A stretch of DNA of 64,000 nucleotides, taken from JBCCTX01 sp964468435. Lineage in GTDB: Bacteria > Bacteroidota > Bacteroidia > J057. Position 1 is the first letter of the stretch. Every line of letters begins with the position of its first letter. The stretch is taken from NCBI GenBank assembly GCA_964468435.1, contig CAYXVE010000007.1, positions 77,401-141,400 on the forward strand, written 5' to 3'. The notes beneath the pieces are model-generated. The model was not told the DNA's origin, did not search any database, and saw nothing but the letters and a program-made list of their open reading frames with translations. The translations under genes and the position numbers were made by a program. Below, one piece after another: positions 29,665-39,366 of this stretch.

Positions 29665-31212
29665 CTAGATATCAAACTTGATCCCCTGCGCCAGGGGCAG
29701 ATCATCTGACCAGTTGATCGTGTTGGTCTGTCGACGCATGTATGCTTTCCAGGCATCAGAACCTGACTCGCGTCCCCCCCCTGTTTCCTTCTCCCCCCCA
29801 AAGGCTCCTCCAATTTCGGCTCCAGATGTCCCAATGTTGACATTGGCTATGCCGCAATCAGAGCCCAAAAGGCTGAGAAAGCGTTCGGATTCCTTTAGGT
29901 TTTCGGTGAAAATAGCAGATGACAAGCCCTGAGGTACGCCGTTATGTAGCTCAATGGCTTCATGAATCGTCTTGTAAGGCATAATATACACAATCGGTGC
30001 AAAGGTTTCCGTTTGTACGGTTTCGTACTCATTCTGGGCTTCCACGATGGCAGGAGTGACATAGGTCTCGGTATGCAGGTCCTCACCCTCGAGGACTTCG
30101 CCTCCGTACAATAATTTGCCACCCGCTTGCTGAACATTTTTCAACGCCTCCATCATGTGAGAGACTGCTTGCTGATCGATCAGTGGACCGATTAGGGTAT
30201 TCACATCGAGTGGGTGTCCGATCCGACACTTGAGTGATTGATAGGCAATGATCATCTTGGTCTTGAATTCTTCATAGATCGCTTCGTCAATGATCACCCT
30301 GCGGGTGCTGGTACAGCGCTGCCCACAAGTCCCTACCGCACCAAATATAATCGCTGGAATAGCTAGTTGTAAGTTGGCATGGCGGGATACAATCACGGCA
30401 TTGTTGCCGCCAAGTTCCAGGATCGACTTGCCCAGTCGTTTGGCGACTGTCTCGCCTACCGCTTTACCCATGCGGGTAGATCCTGTCGCTGATATCAGCG
30501 GAATCTGTGGCGCTGAAGCCATTCGCTGACCCGTTTCCCGGTCGCCCACCAATACAGAGAATACTCCCTCAGGCACATTGTTTTCTTGCAAAACATTCTT
30601 AATAACATTCATAGCTGCAATGGCTGTTAGCGGGGTTTTTTCACTGGGTTTCCAGATCGTAGTATTGCCGCACACAGCGGCTATCATGGCATTCCAGGAC
30701 CATACGGCAATCGGGAAGTTGAATGCAGAGATGATTCCTACCACTCCTAGCGGATGCCATTGCTCAAACATTCGGTGATGTTTTCGCTCAGATTTCATAG
30801 TAAGACCGTATAACTGTCTTGATAAGCCCACCGCAAAATCGCAAATATCAATTACCTCCTGAACCTCTCCCATGCCTTCCTGTAGGATTTTTCCCATTTC
30901 CAGGGCGATCAGTTTACCCAACGCTTCCTTCTTTTCTCGTATGGCATTGGCTATTTGCCGGATAATCTCTCCACGCTGGGGTGCAGGAATATCCCTCCAC
31001 ACTTCAAAAGCCTTTAGGGAAGTATCCCGTGCCATTTTAAATTCTGATTGCCCTGCCATTTGTACATGTCCTAGTACCTGCCCGTCAGCCGCTGCAGTGA
31101 TAGGGCTATACATGATATCCTGAGCGTGATACCCTTTTGTACCAGTAAGTAATACAGGGTTTTTTTCCTTGATCCCCAATTCCTTTAAGAGTTCCTGAGC
31201 TTCGTATTTCAT
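29665..31212 (-). CDS. Aldehyde dehydrogenase, ALDH7 (antiquitin)-like
   Basis: This NAD-dependent dehydrogenase belongs to the subfamily of alpha-aminoadipic semialdehyde dehydrogenase (lysine breakdown via piperideine-6-carboxylate). Seen in sequence: GIISAFNFPIAVWSWN near 158-173, WKPSEKTPLT, the Glu motif LELGGNNAVIV near 265-275, and the catalytic Cys in GTCGQRCTSTRR near residue 300. The ending FGGEKETGGGRESGSDAWK is typical of ALDH7. The coding strand has runs of seven and eight Gs near the 3' end (29793-29799 and 29774-29781). No lysine-degradation partner lies nearby, so the substrate is assigned by family only. Confidence 0.88.
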   Translation of the reverse strand: MKYEAQELLKELGIKEKNPVLLTGTKGYHAQDIMYSPITAAADGQVLGHVQMAGQSEFKMARDTSLKAFEVWRDIPAPQRGEIIRQIANAIREKKEALGKLIALEMGKILQEGMGEVQEVIDICDFAVGLSRQLYGLTMKSERKHHRMFEQWHPLGVVGIISAFNFPIAVWSWNAMIAAVCGNTTIWKPSEKTPLTAIAAMNVIKNVLQENNVPEGVFSVLVGDRETGQRMASAPQIPLISATGSTRMGKAVGETVAKRLGKSILELGGNNAVIVSRHANLQLAIPAIIFGAVGTCGQRCTSTRRVIIDEAIYEEFKTKMIIAYQSLKCRIGHPLDVNTLIGPLIDQQAVSHMMEALKNVQQAGGKLLYGGEVLEGEDLHTETYVTPAIVEAQNEYETVQTETFAPIVYIMPYKTIHEAIELHNGVPQGLSSAIFTENLKESERFLSLLGSDCGIANVNIGTSGAEIGGAFGGEKETGGGRESGSDAWKAYMRRQTNTINWSDDLPLAQGIKFDI

Positions 31213-31373
31213 CGCAAGTGCTTTGTGTGATAAATGTTTGATCGCTTATACGCAGTTACACTTCATAATGGCTTACCGGAAATTAAGAATAATTCCTTAT
31301 GCTGGATGTGCTGCCTTTACAAAGGTATGCAATTCTTGGGGGTCTAACCTACCTTCAGTTCTTACGCTGAATA

Positions 31374-32252
31374 TCAAACAATATTTAATACTTGTTCTTT
31401 GATCTTCTCCAATTCTTCTTTCATTTGTACGACGAGTCGCTGGATACTGGCATCATTGGCTTTGGCTCCTATCGTATTGATTTCCCTTCCTACTTCCTGC
31501 GACAAAAACTGCAATTGCTTTCCCTTGCTCTCAGGTTCGTGTTGCAAGGATTCAAAATAGTCAAGATGCTGTCTGAGCCGTACGATTTCTTCATTGATAT
31601 CCAGCCTTTCTAAGTAATATAGCAATTCCTGTTCAAAACGGCTCGAATCTAGTTCGTTTACTTTACTTCGTATTTCTTCCAGCGACTGCATGACCCGCTC
31701 ACGTATATTTTCCATTCTGGTTGGAGCCAGTTTTTCAATTTCTATCAAAGCCTTTCTGATCCCTTCCCTGCGAGCTGCGAGATCTTTGTTGAGAGCTTCA
31801 CCCTCTTCCTTTCTGTTTTTTAGTAATTCTTCACAAGCTTTTTCAAATGAAGCCTGAATCAGTTCCCATTCCTCAGGGTCCTCTGACGTAATCTCAGTTG
31901 GGATTACCTCCGGTAAGCTCAGTAAAAACGGCAAATCAATTTGAGGATCCAAGTTGAGTTTTTGCCTGAGCAACTGAAGCTCCTGAAGATATGACTTAGC
32001 AAGTGCATGATTGATGTTGAGCACTCTTTTGGTTTCACTCAGCACTTCGACACTTATCGATGCCGATATTTTACCACGAGAAAGCTTTTCTGCCAGATAG
32101 TTACGCAATTTGATCTCATATTTACTGTATGCTGAAGGCATCTTGATCATGATGTCAAAATACTTGCTGTTAAGGGATTTGAGTTCTACAGTCACCTGAT
32201 AATTATTGGAAGAGGAGACCCCCGCTCCATACCCCGTCATTGAAAGAATCAT
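31374..32252 (-). CDS. YicC/YloC-family endoribonuclease
   Basis: YicC proteins are conserved single-strand endoribonucleases thought to act on certain mRNAs and small RNAs. The start MILSMTGYGAG and the opening VELKSLNSKYFDI are signatures of the N-terminal domain. The C-terminal domain ends in the conserved QFLSQEVGREINTIGAKAND and QMKEELEKIKEQVLNI. The length of 292 residues is standard. In many genomes gmk follows yicC; here it does not. Confidence 0.93.
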   Translation of the reverse strand: MILSMTGYGAGVSSSNNYQVTVELKSLNSKYFDIMIKMPSAYSKYEIKLRNYLAEKLSRGKISASISVEVLSETKRVLNINHALAKSYLQELQLLRQKLNLDPQIDLPFLLSLPEVIPTEITSEDPEEWELIQASFEKACEELLKNRKEEGEALNKDLAARREGIRKALIEIEKLAPTRMENIRERVMQSLEEIRSKVNELDSSRFEQELLYYLERLDINEEIVRLRQHLDYFESLQHEPESKGKQLQFLSQEVGREINTIGAKANDASIQRLVVQMKEELEKIKEQVLNIV

Positions 32253-32355
32253 TACATTAGCGTATTAATGCTCGATAAAAAATTAGGAAAAGGCTGAATG
32301 ATCCTTCAAATTAATCAATTTGCCTTACTATTCAGTAAAAAATACTAGCAGAAGT

Positions 32356-33240
32356 TTATTTCTGATATAGAACTTCCTGTTTGTCAGCTTTGATCCTCAC
32401 CACATGTAACATAGGACGATGAATGGGAGATTTCTCACTTCCTAAATATATCGTGCTATGATCCACAAAATCAACAGCTTCATAAGGCCGAGAAATACCC
32501 CATGGAGGAATTTTATAGTTGGAGACATCAACTGGTTTCCAATCATCCAGGGTGATCAGAAACAAAGAGGCTTGGATAAGTGGGACCCATAGTATTTTCT
32601 TGAGTCTATAAGCGGTGAGAGCCAACGTCTTTCCGTCCGGACTCAGAGACGCTCCTGTTACCATCCTGTTTTTGAGGGGTATTTTACCTTTTGGCATGGC
32701 CGTATACCTTCCTGGCTGATCCGGTATTGTGAAAATATGAGTAGCGTAGTTGTAGGGTGGATAAGTGTTTTTGGTAAACAGGTATAGCGAATCCTGGTAC
32801 CAGAGGATTCCTTCTGAATTGTAAGTCGGTTTTTTTGATGAATTAGGATAGGAAAAATGGATGGTTTGTGTAGCTTCAGTAGCAGGAGAGTATTTGTAGA
32901 TGGTGAAATATTTTCGTTGTAGCGCGTTATTTCCGATATCTGCTATGTATATATTCCCTACATCATCGGCAGTCATGTCCTCCCAATCCACCATCTGCTG
33001 AATTCCTAAAACAATGGAATCCACTATTACTCCATTTCTGTTTGTCTGGTATATCAATGGAAGGTTCCCACTATCATTGTGTAGCCATATATGGTTGGGT
33101 TCATGTATATACATACCCGAGACTTCATGTAGCTTATCTGGAAGTACTGCCATGCGATGAAAAGAGATGGCACAGCTTTGTACAAGGAACCCTACTATTG
33201 TAAGTATTGCAAATTTGAGCAAATGGGTATGTATATACAT
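32356..33240 (-). CDS. Predicted lipoprotein with beta-propeller-like body
   Basis: I chose the ATG at 33240 because it gives a lipoprotein signal with the lipobox VQSC, whereas an in-frame ATG at 33282 would overlap the upstream gene. The body of about 270 residues has repeated segments such as VSGMYIHEPNHIWLHNDSG, DMTADDVGNIYIADIGNN and TGASLSPDGKTLALTAYR, which look like blades of an NHL/SMP-30-type propeller. No enzyme motif is certain. It follows the PdeM gene by 25 bp, so they may be one transcript. Its role is unknown. Confidence 0.6.
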   Translation of the reverse strand: MYIHTHLLKFAILTIVGFLVQSCAISFHRMAVLPDKLHEVSGMYIHEPNHIWLHNDSGNLPLIYQTNRNGVIVDSIVLGIQQMVDWEDMTADDVGNIYIADIGNNALQRKYFTIYKYSPATEATQTIHFSYPNSSKKPTYNSEGILWYQDSLYLFTKNTYPPYNYATHIFTIPDQPGRYTAMPKGKIPLKNRMVTGASLSPDGKTLALTAYRLKKILWVPLIQASLFLITLDDWKPVDVSNYKIPPWGISRPYEAVDFVDHSTIYLGSEKSPIHRPMLHVVRIKADKQEVLYQK

Positions 33241-33265
33241 ACTTATCAAAGAATTATCTGCTTCT

Positions 33266-33922
33266 TCAGTCCCTTCGAACATAAATCACCTGCTTATCTG
33301 AAATCACAAATACATGATCGGCCTCCATAGGTTTGACATCAAATGTACCTGTAAATACGCCAAACGCAGGTAAGATACCTGCTTGTGAACCGAAATAGAA
33401 GCAGGGTAATCTGAGTCGCTGTCTTGCAGGACCGCTCAATCTGACGGAGGGATGGATATGTCCGGCTATATTATATAGTCTTGCTATGGGTTTTCTAAGT
33501 GGATGGTGAGAAAATATGAAAGGATCGACTCTATATTGTTCTTCCCTGAGTTTAAGGGGTAAATTTACGAGAGATATTTTTGAGGCTTTGTCGTGATTAC
33601 CAGGGATAAGTTCAAACTGGATGTCTGGAAAGTTTGCCAGAAATTCCTTGAATATCATCCACTCACTATTTGCTGTACTGTGAAACAGATCTCCCAGGAT
33701 CATGATGCGTATGGGGCGATAGCTATCAATCAGCGTTCTCCATTGATCGAGATTAGTCTGTATCACTCCCCCCGGTACTGCGATTCCTGCCTTGCGAAAA
33801 TGAGCAGCCTTGCCTATATGTACATCAGCCAGTAGCAGCATTTGTTGCTCCTCCCAGTACATAGCTTTTAAGGGATGTAGATGAAGTGTTTGGTTTAGGA
33901 AATTAAATGTTTCAGCAAGCAT
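33266..33922 (-). CDS. pdeM: Ligase-associated DNA damage response endonuclease PdeM
   Basis: This is a small metallophosphoesterase of the PdeM family, usually encoded with an ATP-dependent DNA ligase and a DEXH helicase (Lhr-like) in a DNA repair module. All metal motifs are visible: LLADVHIGKAAHFRK near 29-43, MILGDLFHS near 74-82, PGNHD near 103-107, FSHHP near 132-136 and GHIHP near 147-151. The 218-residue length fits. The ligase, exonuclease and helicase partners are not in the window, so here it is separated from them. Confidence 0.85.
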   Translation of the reverse strand: MLAETFNFLNQTLHLHPLKAMYWEEQQMLLLADVHIGKAAHFRKAGIAVPGGVIQTNLDQWRTLIDSYRPIRIMILGDLFHSTANSEWMIFKEFLANFPDIQFELIPGNHDKASKISLVNLPLKLREEQYRVDPFIFSHHPLRKPIARLYNIAGHIHPSVRLSGPARQRLRLPCFYFGSQAGILPAFGVFTGTFDVKPMEADHVFVISDKQVIYVRRD

Positions 33923-34268
33923 AAGGTAAAAATAGGGAGAAAAAAGGTAAAATCTCAGGATTTCCCCTACACGCTGAGGAGCCGCCCAACACCCTCTTCA
34001 ATATCAATATCTACTCTATGTGCTACATTTCATGCTTAAAGTTCCAGGTCAAGGCGCAGGTTTCCCCAGCTTGCTAATGGATGGATAATCTGAATGCGAT
34101 TCATGAGAAAAAAATAGCCGATACATCTGGAAATAAAAAGATATATCGGCTTAAAAAAATTTTGTGAAAGCAATCAGATTACATGACTCAGCACCCCAAT
34201 CCTCCCCACGTCTATATATCTACTATGTCGCAATGTCCTAGTATCCTCAATGCTCCCAATACCCTCTT
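33923..34268. other. Intergenic region, 346 bp
   Basis: It contains the hairpin at 34116-34151 and otherwise no recognisable element. Confidence 0.55.
34116..34151 (-). terminator. Terminator-like hairpin after the phosphoesterase gene
   Basis: An 8-bp stem (AGCCGATA/TATCGGCT) is extended by four more pairs after one mismatch. On the minus strand a T-rich run follows. It lies about 120 bp past the stop of the gene at 34269-36152. Confidence 0.6.
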
Positions 34269-36152
34269 CTACTTCTTTCCAGAAGCTTTTTCCTTCATAG
34301 CCTCATCTTTTATAAATAAGCCCGAGCCAATATAGTTTTTCTCACTTTCCCAGCTAGGCTGCCATAGGATACGTGATTCATGTTTGTACTCCATATCAAA
34401 ATCCAGCATTCCAACGTTTATACGTGCATACTCCCAACTGCCTCCCTGAAGTGAATCCATCAAGGCAATAGGAATAGCTACTTCAGCAGCAAATCCATCT
34501 TCAACAGGCTTACACACGGATTTCACACCTGCTGGAATGCGGTCTGCACGGTATACTCTTTCCATACCGTCTGATTCAGAAGGGTTTTGAAGGATTCCGA
34601 CTCCATCCCACATGCTGGTGGATGTTGCGCTCATGTTCGCAGGGCCACCATGAACCTGTATCATCAGAGCATCCTGCTGCCACTGAGATTTTCCTTCGTC
34701 AGTGAGTAATTCATCATCCTGCACGTGCACACCTACATACATATAAGTATCGTCATATTTCACATCGAAAGCGATGCTAGCATCTTCAGTACCTGTATGA
34801 GTAAATGGGGTAGCCTCAATATGATTTTCTCCTACTTTATGTCCTAATTCTCCCCACTCAGAGATATTACCATCTACAACTACTTCTTCAGCGGTCATAG
34901 GCACTGGCATAGGCTTGATGGGGCGAAACATCGTCTTGGCGTTGAGTTCAATTTCGGGAATATTTTCACCTTTATAAGTAAAAGTACCCTTGATAGCCAT
35001 GGGATTAATCTCGTTTACATCCGTTACTTGAGTAGTCATGATAGGAAGCTCAACAATTTCAACTGAATTAGGGGCTACTTCTTTTTCCATCTGTTCAAAT
35101 CCAGGTCTGAGTTGCAAGTAATTTTCAAATCTCAGTGATACGTGCATAGGTACATCACTATCGTTGGTCAGGCGTACTTCGGTCATTCCGTTATTAAATT
35201 CTGTATCTGTTACGATCACAGGGGTAATGCGCATAGGGCTTACGCGGCGTACCTGGCTTACTAGTTCCCATTGCTTTTCGGTAACTACATCTTCACTCCA
35301 GATGCCATCGAGCATCAGGTTGGCCATAATAGGACCTTCATCTGTCATGGTGATCCAAACAACGTGATCAAATTCTCCCAAAGCTGGACCGCGCAGCCCA
35401 CTACCTCCTCCTGTAGTAGCAAGCATGAAATATTTGCCATTGTTGCGTTCGTATTTCACGTAGTGATGCTGGTGCCCGGCAAATACCGTGTGTGGCCTTT
35501 CTCCCAGGATTTCATCTAATTCTTCCCATTTTCCGGTGTTGTCATATACCCACATCGGCTTGTGAATGAATACAAGCGTCCATTTTACATCCTGGTTTTC
35601 TTCCAGAACTTTTTGGGCATAATCAAACTGCTTATCGAGGATCTTGGTGAATTGTCCCCCCTCGTTAGCCTTGTCTTCTTCACTGTTCAGGCAGAGAAAG
35701 AGCACATCTTTGTATTTGAAATGATAGTAAGTAGGCCCCAGACGCTTTTTCCAGATATCAGCCATGACTGGATTGGTGTAATCATGGTTTCCTGCTACGT
35801 AGAAAAATGGCACCTGAAGTTGCTCGATAAAGCCATCAAATTCATCCCATTGTCTGTTGATTTCATCTACGTCTTCGGTATATCCTTCGATTAGATCTCC
35901 CACACTCATGACAAATTCAGGCTGAAGTAGATTCAGCTTGTTTACTCCGTCCATGAAAATACCTGGACGATGGCCGCCTGTGCGGTCGGTGACTACGACA
36001 AACTGAAACTGTTCTTCTCCATTATTGACATTTAGATGGTTCCAGGGCTGAGCCTCACCCAGATCATCTACGATGATCTTCGCTGGCTGTGCCTGTACGG
36101 CAACAGCGATCATCACAAAAAATGCTATAGCAAATAATTGTCTTATACGCAT
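34269..36152 (-). CDS. Secreted calcineurin-like phosphoesterase with CBM9-like domain
   Basis: I start at the ATG at 36152, which begins a clean signal peptide (MRIRQLFAIAFFVMIAVAVQ). The phosphoesterase domain spans about 35-300 with VTDRTGG, MSVGDLIEG, VAGNHDYTN, FIHKP and FAGHQHHYV, a complete metal set. A linker follows. The C-terminal 190 residues resemble a family 9 carbohydrate-binding domain, starting EVVVDGNISEWGELG. There is no sorting domain. A cell-surface or periplasmic hydrolase of sugar-phosphate-like or other phosphodiester substrates is possible, but the real substrate is unknown. Confidence 0.8.
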   Translation of the reverse strand: MRIRQLFAIAFFVMIAVAVQAQPAKIIVDDLGEAQPWNHLNVNNGEEQFQFVVVTDRTGGHRPGIFMDGVNKLNLLQPEFVMSVGDLIEGYTEDVDEINRQWDEFDGFIEQLQVPFFYVAGNHDYTNPVMADIWKKRLGPTYYHFKYKDVLFLCLNSEEDKANEGGQFTKILDKQFDYAQKVLEENQDVKWTLVFIHKPMWVYDNTGKWEELDEILGERPHTVFAGHQHHYVKYERNNGKYFMLATTGGGSGLRGPALGEFDHVVWITMTDEGPIMANLMLDGIWSEDVVTEKQWELVSQVRRVSPMRITPVIVTDTEFNNGMTEVRLTNDSDVPMHVSLRFENYLQLRPGFEQMEKEVAPNSVEIVELPIMTTQVTDVNEINPMAIKGTFTYKGENIPEIELNAKTMFRPIKPMPVPMTAEEVVVDGNISEWGELGHKVGENHIEATPFTHTGTEDASIAFDVKYDDTYMYVGVHVQDDELLTDEGKSQWQQDALMIQVHGGPANMSATSTSMWDGVGILQNPSESDGMERVYRADRIPAGVKSVCKPVEDGFAAEVAIPIALMDSLQGGSWEYARINVGMLDFDMEYKHESRILWQPSWESEKNYIGSGLFIKDEAMKEKASGKK

Positions 36153-36215
36153 AGTGTTGAATAGATTATGAGGTTGAATAAGGTTTGTAATAGAGTACAA
36201 TCTCTCAAAATTGTA

Positions 36216-36539
36216 TTAGTGAGAGATTAAGTGAGTGTTAAGAATACTAGCTCTTAGGATATCCAGCTTGAGATACTTTACCAGAAAGGGATATGCTGTC
36301 CGGCATTTGTTGTAGCCGTAATCCTTTTCATCACTCCAGTGGCCATGAAGAGTTAGGATACCTGCCATTTTCCCTCCAACGTTTGCAGCACGGTATAGAT
36401 TTCCCGTTATGAATAAACCCAGCATACACTTAAATGTGACATTTTCCACCACATATCCATCCATTACTTTCCGGTTTTTGATTAGGGGTTTCAAAGGGCT
36501 AAATTCAGAATAGTTACTCAGCTCAGCACCATTCCGTAT
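36216..36539 (-). pseudogene. Remnant of an acetylxylan-esterase-like alpha/beta-hydrolase
   Basis: The reading frame contains MDGYVVENVTF, then GLFITGNLYRAANVGGK and GILTLHGHWSDEK. This is the recognisable early part of esterases of the acetylxylan/glucuronoyl type ('DGY.VE.V.F', 'G.y.tgNLYrP', 'LHGHW'). Homologues run to several hundred residues, but this copy stops soon after, with no catalytic Ser, Asp or His elements. Upstream the frame is open back through SNYSEFSPLKP into the end of the SprE gene but has no ATG. I read it as a decayed fragment left beside the phosphoesterase gene. Confidence 0.55.
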
Positions 36540-36541
36540 CC

Positions 36542-39295
36542 CTACTTTACAAGCACCTCATTGTAAAAAGCCACATAATCTTCCATGCGTTTATTGGCAT
36601 AGGCTACACGAAAATTGGACTGTAGACAATAGAATATGGAGAATTTGTCATCTTCCAGCAAGTTCTGGCCAAAATCCGATACTTTGAATGTATTGATAAA
36701 AGCGGATGCAGTTTCAGTATCCGGAAAGCTATTGATATAAGGCACTAAATGTGTCTGATGATAATCAAATACAAATGCCTTGAGATTATCTGAACTGTGG
36801 TTTTGATCGATATATTCAGAAATTTTCGTCCTCAACTCATTTTTGGCTATTTTCTCTTTAGGAATGAACATCAGTACAAAAAGCTTGTCATTGGCTTTGA
36901 TCTCTTGTGTAAACCCCTTGAAGCGTGGATCGGTCTCTTGAGGTTGAGTTGAAGTACTATCAGCCGGATCAGCATTTGCGTCAGGAGCAGATTGTGCTAT
37001 TTCTACCTGTTCGGGAAATCCAGATGATTCAGATACTTTTTCACTCACACTCATAAATCCTGCTTTAATAAGTTTCAAAGTTTCATCAGCAGGTTGCTTT
37101 ACATCTGAATTGGGGTAGTTTTTCGATACCATCGTCAAAATGGCCTGAAGGCTGTCTATAAGTCCTACATATCCATAAGACATTCCCCGGATATATTCCA
37201 TTCTTGCCTGGTTGAGACCGGGTTTATCTTTGTACTCATTTAGTAGGAATTCGCTGAACCCCAGAGAGGTGATAAACCTTCTTTCCCTGTAGGCTTTGTA
37301 CAGACCTTCATAGGCATATTTAAATTCTGTTTCCTCTTCTTTGAATTCCTCTGGATCAAGTCCTTGTATCAGGTAAGCATATATGGAATTGGGGTGTTCG
37401 TTGAGTATTTGGTTTTTCTGTACTTCAGCCAGGGGATTGCCTCTGGAAGAATAGATCTTATAGAGCGCATAGCGTGCGCGCAGGGTAAATTCAGAATTAT
37501 TGTACCGATCAAGAAGGTATTCGAAGGTCTTAATCGCTGAGTCAGGCTCATTGAGGTTTTGACTATAAATTTGTCCCAACGTATAAAGCGCCTCTTCTAT
37601 GAGCATATTTGCATTGGCAATATCAGCTTCTGTTCTGGGAATGTCCTGATAGTAAGATGCTTTATCTCCGTATTGCTCTGCCATAGAACTATCTACACCA
37701 GTATCTTTCAGGGATACTACATCATTGTAATCATCACTAAAGCCTGAGGCTTTGTTGCTGCGTCGCCAATGATCCTCATTGGGACGTTTGCCCCATTTGC
37801 GTTCAAATTCGATCTTACCGCTGATCACAGTACTAGGATCATCGAAATACCAATCCTGGTTATTGCGATTATCGCCTCCAGGTGTTCGTTGCTGGTTGAA
37901 CTGATTCATTTGATTGAGGCGATAGAGATCATTATTACCGCCGTTTTGTTGATTGGCTGCCGCCTCAGCCTCCATTCTGGCTTGTTCTTCGGCCATGCGT
38001 TGTTGTTCTGCCTCATACACAGAATCCACGATGGCATTTAGGCGGTCTTCTGGAAGGCTTGCAAGCCAGAGCATACTATCCTGAAAGGCAATGGTCTCTT
38101 TGGCGCGGATGTATTTTTGCATGGTCTTAGCCACACGTGTTATTTCTTTGAACTCGGGAGCTCGCTCTGGTACCACCTGCGCTGCACTGTCATAGTAGGC
38201 ACCAGCCTTGGGATAATGCTGGTAATCGTAGAAATAAATATCTCCAGCCTTGTAATATGAGAGCGCTTTTTGTCTTCGATTATCCACAGAAGCAACAGTA
38301 GATTGTTGCAGGTAATCCAGGGAAGATTCCAAAGAGTCCTTTTTGTACTCCAGCCGAGCAGACTGATAAAATATCTGATCGAGAAACTCCTCATTTTTCT
38401 CATCACGTGCAAGCTTTTTGAGGTACTTGTAGATTTTTTTGTCGTCATCCTGGCCTGCCTGATAGTCAACGTAGAGTTGTGCCATCTTGATTTTGGACTG
38501 AAAGATAAAGTCGTAGTCGTTGGTATGTCTTTTTACCTTTTTGAACTGGACAAGGCTACGGGCATAGTCTTCCTGTTTTTCATAGAGTTGTCCCAATAGA
38601 AAGTGAGCACGTGCTCTTCTTTCAAACCCTTTAATTCGCTTCATATTTTCTTCCAGATAGCGTATTGCATCCATAAATCTCTTTTCTTCAATGGCCAGTT
38701 GGGCCAGAAAGATAGCGACATCACCCTGAAGGCGTCCCTTAGGGGTGTATGCAGGATTTTCTGTAATATGTTCAGCCAATACATCCTTTGCCAACTCCAC
38801 ATTATCCATCATATAATATGCTTTGGCTTTCCAGAAATAGACTTCGTACAAGTCATCAAACTCCGTGAAATTATTAAGGACTTCGTCGAAGTTTTGCATA
38901 GCAAGTCTGTATTCGTGTCTGTAAAACCTAAGTTTACCATTGAGAAAGCGGCAATCATCTACAAAATTGCTATGTGGATGTTTGAAAATCAGAATGTCAT
39001 TTTTTCTAATAGCGTCTACAAATTCCGCTTCATACTTAGGATTTTCTTCATTTCCATAATATATGATATCGATAAAACCTAGTCCATCAAACTCATATTC
39101 CCGCTCTAGCTCCCTGACAGTCAGAGTATATAATTCTTCTGCGTTGTAGTAGTAATTAAACAGAGAAGTCATATTGTGATAAGTCCTTCCCATCATAGTT
39201 GTATTTTGTTTACTACATGAAAAGGCCAGTACCCCTGAAAGGATTATCAAAAAAATTGTATGTTTGTAAGAAGATAATTTTGTTTTTTCCATCAT
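36542..39295 (-). CDS. Type IX secretion / gliding lipoprotein SprE (PorW) family
   Basis: SprE/PorW is a TPR lipoprotein needed for type IX secretion and gliding in Bacteroidota. The N-terminus is a lipoprotein signal with the lipobox AFSC. The conserved start YHNMTSLFNYYYNAEELYTL follows at about 39-58. TPR repeats fill residues about 100-400, then a low-complexity Gln/Asn/Glu/Ala stretch around 440-480, more TPRs, and a C-terminal domain with DKLFVLMFIPKEKIAKNELRTKISEY. The 917-residue length fits the family. It is divergent from the M23 peptidase gene, with only 71 bp between them. Confidence 0.85.
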   Translation of the reverse strand: MMEKTKLSSYKHTIFLIILSGVLAFSCSKQNTTMMGRTYHNMTSLFNYYYNAEELYTLTVRELEREYEFDGLGFIDIIYYGNEENPKYEAEFVDAIRKNDILIFKHPHSNFVDDCRFLNGKLRFYRHEYRLAMQNFDEVLNNFTEFDDLYEVYFWKAKAYYMMDNVELAKDVLAEHITENPAYTPKGRLQGDVAIFLAQLAIEEKRFMDAIRYLEENMKRIKGFERRARAHFLLGQLYEKQEDYARSLVQFKKVKRHTNDYDFIFQSKIKMAQLYVDYQAGQDDDKKIYKYLKKLARDEKNEEFLDQIFYQSARLEYKKDSLESSLDYLQQSTVASVDNRRQKALSYYKAGDIYFYDYQHYPKAGAYYDSAAQVVPERAPEFKEITRVAKTMQKYIRAKETIAFQDSMLWLASLPEDRLNAIVDSVYEAEQQRMAEEQARMEAEAAANQQNGGNNDLYRLNQMNQFNQQRTPGGDNRNNQDWYFDDPSTVISGKIEFERKWGKRPNEDHWRRSNKASGFSDDYNDVVSLKDTGVDSSMAEQYGDKASYYQDIPRTEADIANANMLIEEALYTLGQIYSQNLNEPDSAIKTFEYLLDRYNNSEFTLRARYALYKIYSSRGNPLAEVQKNQILNEHPNSIYAYLIQGLDPEEFKEEETEFKYAYEGLYKAYRERRFITSLGFSEFLLNEYKDKPGLNQARMEYIRGMSYGYVGLIDSLQAILTMVSKNYPNSDVKQPADETLKLIKAGFMSVSEKVSESSGFPEQVEIAQSAPDANADPADSTSTQPQETDPRFKGFTQEIKANDKLFVLMFIPKEKIAKNELRTKISEYIDQNHSSDNLKAFVFDYHQTHLVPYINSFPDTETASAFINTFKVSDFGQNLLEDDKFSIFYCLQSNFRVAYANKRMEDYVAFYNEVLVK

Positions 39296-39366
39296 TGCTA
39301 TACTTATACCGCAATTCTACACGTTGGTTTAGCAAATATAACAGATATAGATGTAAGCATACCCTT

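Noticed and set aside
39199..39366. An upstream extension of the M23 peptidase frame.
   Set aside because: It overlaps the divergent sprE start and gives no signal or domain; the ATG at 39367 fits better.
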